Positions 5,165 through 6,435 of a DNA stretch of 6,435 nt are shown here, in pieces (the first letter of the stretch is position 1; the number at the start of each line of letters is the position of its first letter). The notes beneath the pieces were generated by a model. It had not been told where the DNA came from. It saw only the letters and a list, made by a program, of their open reading frames with translations, and ran no database searches. The position numbers were made by a program, and so were the translations under genes. The DNA lies in NCBI GenBank assembly GCA_028693975.1, contig JAQUUF010000070.1, positions 1-6,435 on the forward strand, given 5' to 3'. The stretch is from Acidaminococcaceae bacterium. Its GTDB lineage: Bacteria > Bacillota > Negativicutes > Acidaminococcales > Acidaminococcaceae.

Positions 5165-6239
5165 TACTCTCACCTCCAGCCAGCGCAGCGCCAATCGCCG
5201 CTACCAAAGAAGGTGCATTTTCAGCAACTTTTTTCTTTTCGAATCTAGAGTCAAATTTAACCTTATCCAAAATATTGAATATAGCCACCTTAACATCTAG
5301 CAAATCATCCATATAGCCCGCAATTCCGGCTAGCTTAGAGCCTCTGCCTACCAAAACCAAATTGGTAAAAGAAGCATCTTTTTTATTCAAGATATAGTAA
5401 TCACTAGTACGCCTTACTTCTTTGGCAAAAGCATCAACTTCGGCGCGCAAAGCGTCTCTTACTGCTTGCTCCTCCGCCGCCTCACTAGTCAGCAGAGCTT
5501 CTTTTTCCATTGTTTCCAAAGCACTAGAAATACTGATATTCATTTTCTCAGCAATAATCTTCGCAAAGTTAACCGCACCCCAAGGAATACTTCTTTGTGC
5601 CACAGGTGCACCTTTTTGGAAGATGGTCATCAACGCATACTGCTGTCCCATATCAACCAGCACAAAGTCCTTATACAAATCCTGCATAGGTCGATAAATA
5701 GAGAGAACCTCAACATCCATTCTGAGCACGTTTAATTCCATCTTATCAGTAATGCTCAAAAGGCTATCCACCACTACCTTGGGGGTAGCAGCTAAGATAA
5801 CCGGCTGTTGTCCATCTTTATTCAAATCACTAAAAATATCAAAATCAACATAATAACTATCGGCCTCATAAGGCACATACTGCGTAGAGTCCCAAGTAAT
5901 AGCTTGTTGCATTTCCTCTCTGGACATGGGAGGCATAGCAATCTCACGGATGAAGGCATTGCGACCGCCAATAGCAAGCACACAATTAGTCGCACTAAAT
6001 CCGTGTTTATTAATTATTTCGCTCAGAAAGGTACTCCACCCCTCAACATCGGACAAAGTATCCGGGCCACGCAGCTCCGCCGGCAAATCTGTCAAAGCAT
6101 AATCCGTAACTTCAGGATTCTGCAAATTTTTCAAATTAACTTGTACAATCTTCACCCTATCGGCGCCCAAATCCAAACCCAAAACTTTTTCTGGTCTAGG
6201 GTACAGCATATTGTAGAGAATCTTTTTTAGGTTAACCAA
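5157..6239 (-). CDS. pilM: Type IV pilus assembly actin-like ATPase PilM
   Basis: A cytoplasmic protein of about 360 residues, normal PilM length. The actin/FtsA-like fold is visible: phosphate-1 loop VLGLDLGADRVKIVQV (19-34), the SHS2-type region CVLAIGGRNAFIREIAMPPM (86-105) with AITWDSTQYVPYEADSYYVDF (113-133), phosphate-2 FVLVDMGQQYALM (192-204), RSIPWGAVNFAK (216-227) and the late adenosine-site strand LVLVGRGSKLAG (294-305). It uses ATP and PilN binding to couple the motor to the PilNO complex. No good ATG exists at the N-terminus: I choose TTG at 6239, with GGGG 9 nt upstream. TTG at 6254 (GGAG only 2 nt away) and ATG at 6209 (no ribosome site, short N-terminus) remain possible. First gene of pilMNO. 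Confidence 0.92.
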   Translation of the reverse strand: MVNLKKILYNMLYPRPEKVLGLDLGADRVKIVQVNLKNLQNPEVTDYALTDLPAELRGPDTLSDVEGWSTFLSEIINKHGFSATNCVLAIGGRNAFIREIAMPPMSREEMQQAITWDSTQYVPYEADSYYVDFDIFSDLNKDGQQPVILAATPKVVVDSLLSITDKMELNVLRMDVEVLSIYRPMQDLYKDFVLVDMGQQYALMTIFQKGAPVAQRSIPWGAVNFAKIIAEKMNISISSALETMEKEALLTSEAAEEQAVRDALRAEVDAFAKEVRRTSDYYILNKKDASFTNLVLVGRGSKLAGIAGYMDDLLDVKVAIFNILDKVKFDSRFEKKKVAENAPSLVAAIGAALAGGESND

Positions 6240-6277
6240 AGCACCCGACCCCAAATCTCCATAAATTTTCTTGTATT

Positions 6278-6283
6278 ATTATA
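6278..6283 (-). promoter_or_regulatory. pilM-proximal extended -10 promoter (repeat copy 1)
   Basis: ATGGTATAAT on the minus strand gives a perfect TATAAT with TGn before it. No clear -35 at 16-18 nt; that position is occupied by the second copy 22 bp upstream. Predicted start is near 6271, about 30 nt before the preferred pilM start. Confidence 0.5.
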
Positions 6284-6299
6284 CCATTTTTCTACGTTG

Positions 6300-6328
6300 A
6301 TTATACCATACATAATAAATTATATAAA
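6300..6328 (-). promoter_or_regulatory. pilM-distal extended -10 promoter (repeat copy 2)
   Basis: TATGGTATAAT (TATAAT at 6305-6300) is a perfect TRTGn extended -10, with TTTATA (4 of 6 to the -35 consensus) at 6328-6323, exactly 17 nt upstream. The -35 overlaps the last codons of the preceding prepilin peptidase gene. Predicted start near 6293. Confidence 0.6.
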
Positions 6329-6435
6329 TAATTTCCAATAATATAATACCAAATAGGGGCCAAAAAGCAACGATATATAGGCTCCTAAGCATAAGTATGG
6401 ACCAAAGGGAATAGCATCTTTACGTCCTTTGATAC
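6320..6435 (-). CDS. pilD: Prepilin peptidase (PilD/GspO family), C-terminal end
   Basis: Only the last 37 codons are inside the window; the gene enters at the right edge and stops with TAA at 6322-6320. The visible residues IKGRKDAIPFGPYLCLGAYI followed by a hydrophobic helix and YYWKLFI match the conserved end of type IV prepilin peptidases, where K-x-IPFGPxLxLGA starts the final membrane helix. The enzyme cleaves and N-methylates prepilins in the inner membrane; its two catalytic aspartates would be upstream, outside the window. About 80 nt separate it from pilM and no terminator is visible between them, so it may share transcripts with pilMNO. Confidence 0.82.
   Translation of the reverse strand, partial: IKGRKDAIPFGPYLCLGAYISLLFGPYLVLYYWKLFI

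Noticed and set aside
5808..6230. A 140-codon plus-strand open frame opposite pilM
   Set aside because: Composition is that of an antisense shadow and there is no promoter or ribosome site; pilM motifs on the other strand explain the region.

Overview
The window suggests a low-to-medium GC member of the Bacillota (Firmicutes). Asp23, strong AGGAGG-like ribosome binding sites, extended -10 promoters and a tRNA with encoded CCA all fit. A type IV pilus PilM/N/O set next to a prepilin peptidase, plus a lysine/alanine histone H1-like protein, would suit the diderm Negativicutes (Veillonella/Selenomonas relatives). That placement is inference from gene content, not from a marker gene. Nearly everything is on the minus strand; the only plus-strand gene is the H1-like protein.

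Reading along the minus strand from the right edge: the last 37 codons of a prepilin peptidase (pilD-like) enter the window and stop at 6320. An AT-rich spacer with two repeated extended -10 promoters follows, then a tight pilM-pilN-pilO cluster (6239 to 3976) whose genes overlap by 8 and 11 nt. These encode the cytoplasmic actin-like PilM and the two bitopic inner-membrane proteins PilN and PilO of the type IV pilus alignment complex. No pilP or pilQ follows. Instead the cluster meets, tail to tail, a plus-strand gene (3590-3919) for a 109-residue protein that is about one third lysine and built from 33-bp repeats. It has its own strong promoter, a palindromic leader and a terminator.

Divergent from that gene is tRNA-Asn(GUU), with a near-consensus promoter and a terminator. 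A new promoter overlaps this terminator and drives a two-gene unit: a nitroreductase carrying an N-terminal 2[4Fe-4S] ferredoxin domain, followed after 1 nt by a sodium:solute symporter. About 90 nt further comes an Asp23/Gls24 envelope-stress protein, closed by a clear terminator (484-516). Finally an AddB-like recombination nuclease/helicase subunit starts at 424 and runs off the left edge.

The genes form three functional blocks: envelope/surface (pilus assembly, Asp23), anaerobic redox plus transport (ferredoxin-nitroreductase with symporter), and nucleic acid handling (H1-like protein, AddB-like protein, tRNA). I see no CRISPR array, insertion sequence, phage gene or toxin-antitoxin pair. 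The most unusual items are the repeat-built H1-like gene with its palindromic control region, the promoter set inside a tRNA terminator, and the pilus cluster lacking its outer-membrane partners. None of these amounts to a clear new system.
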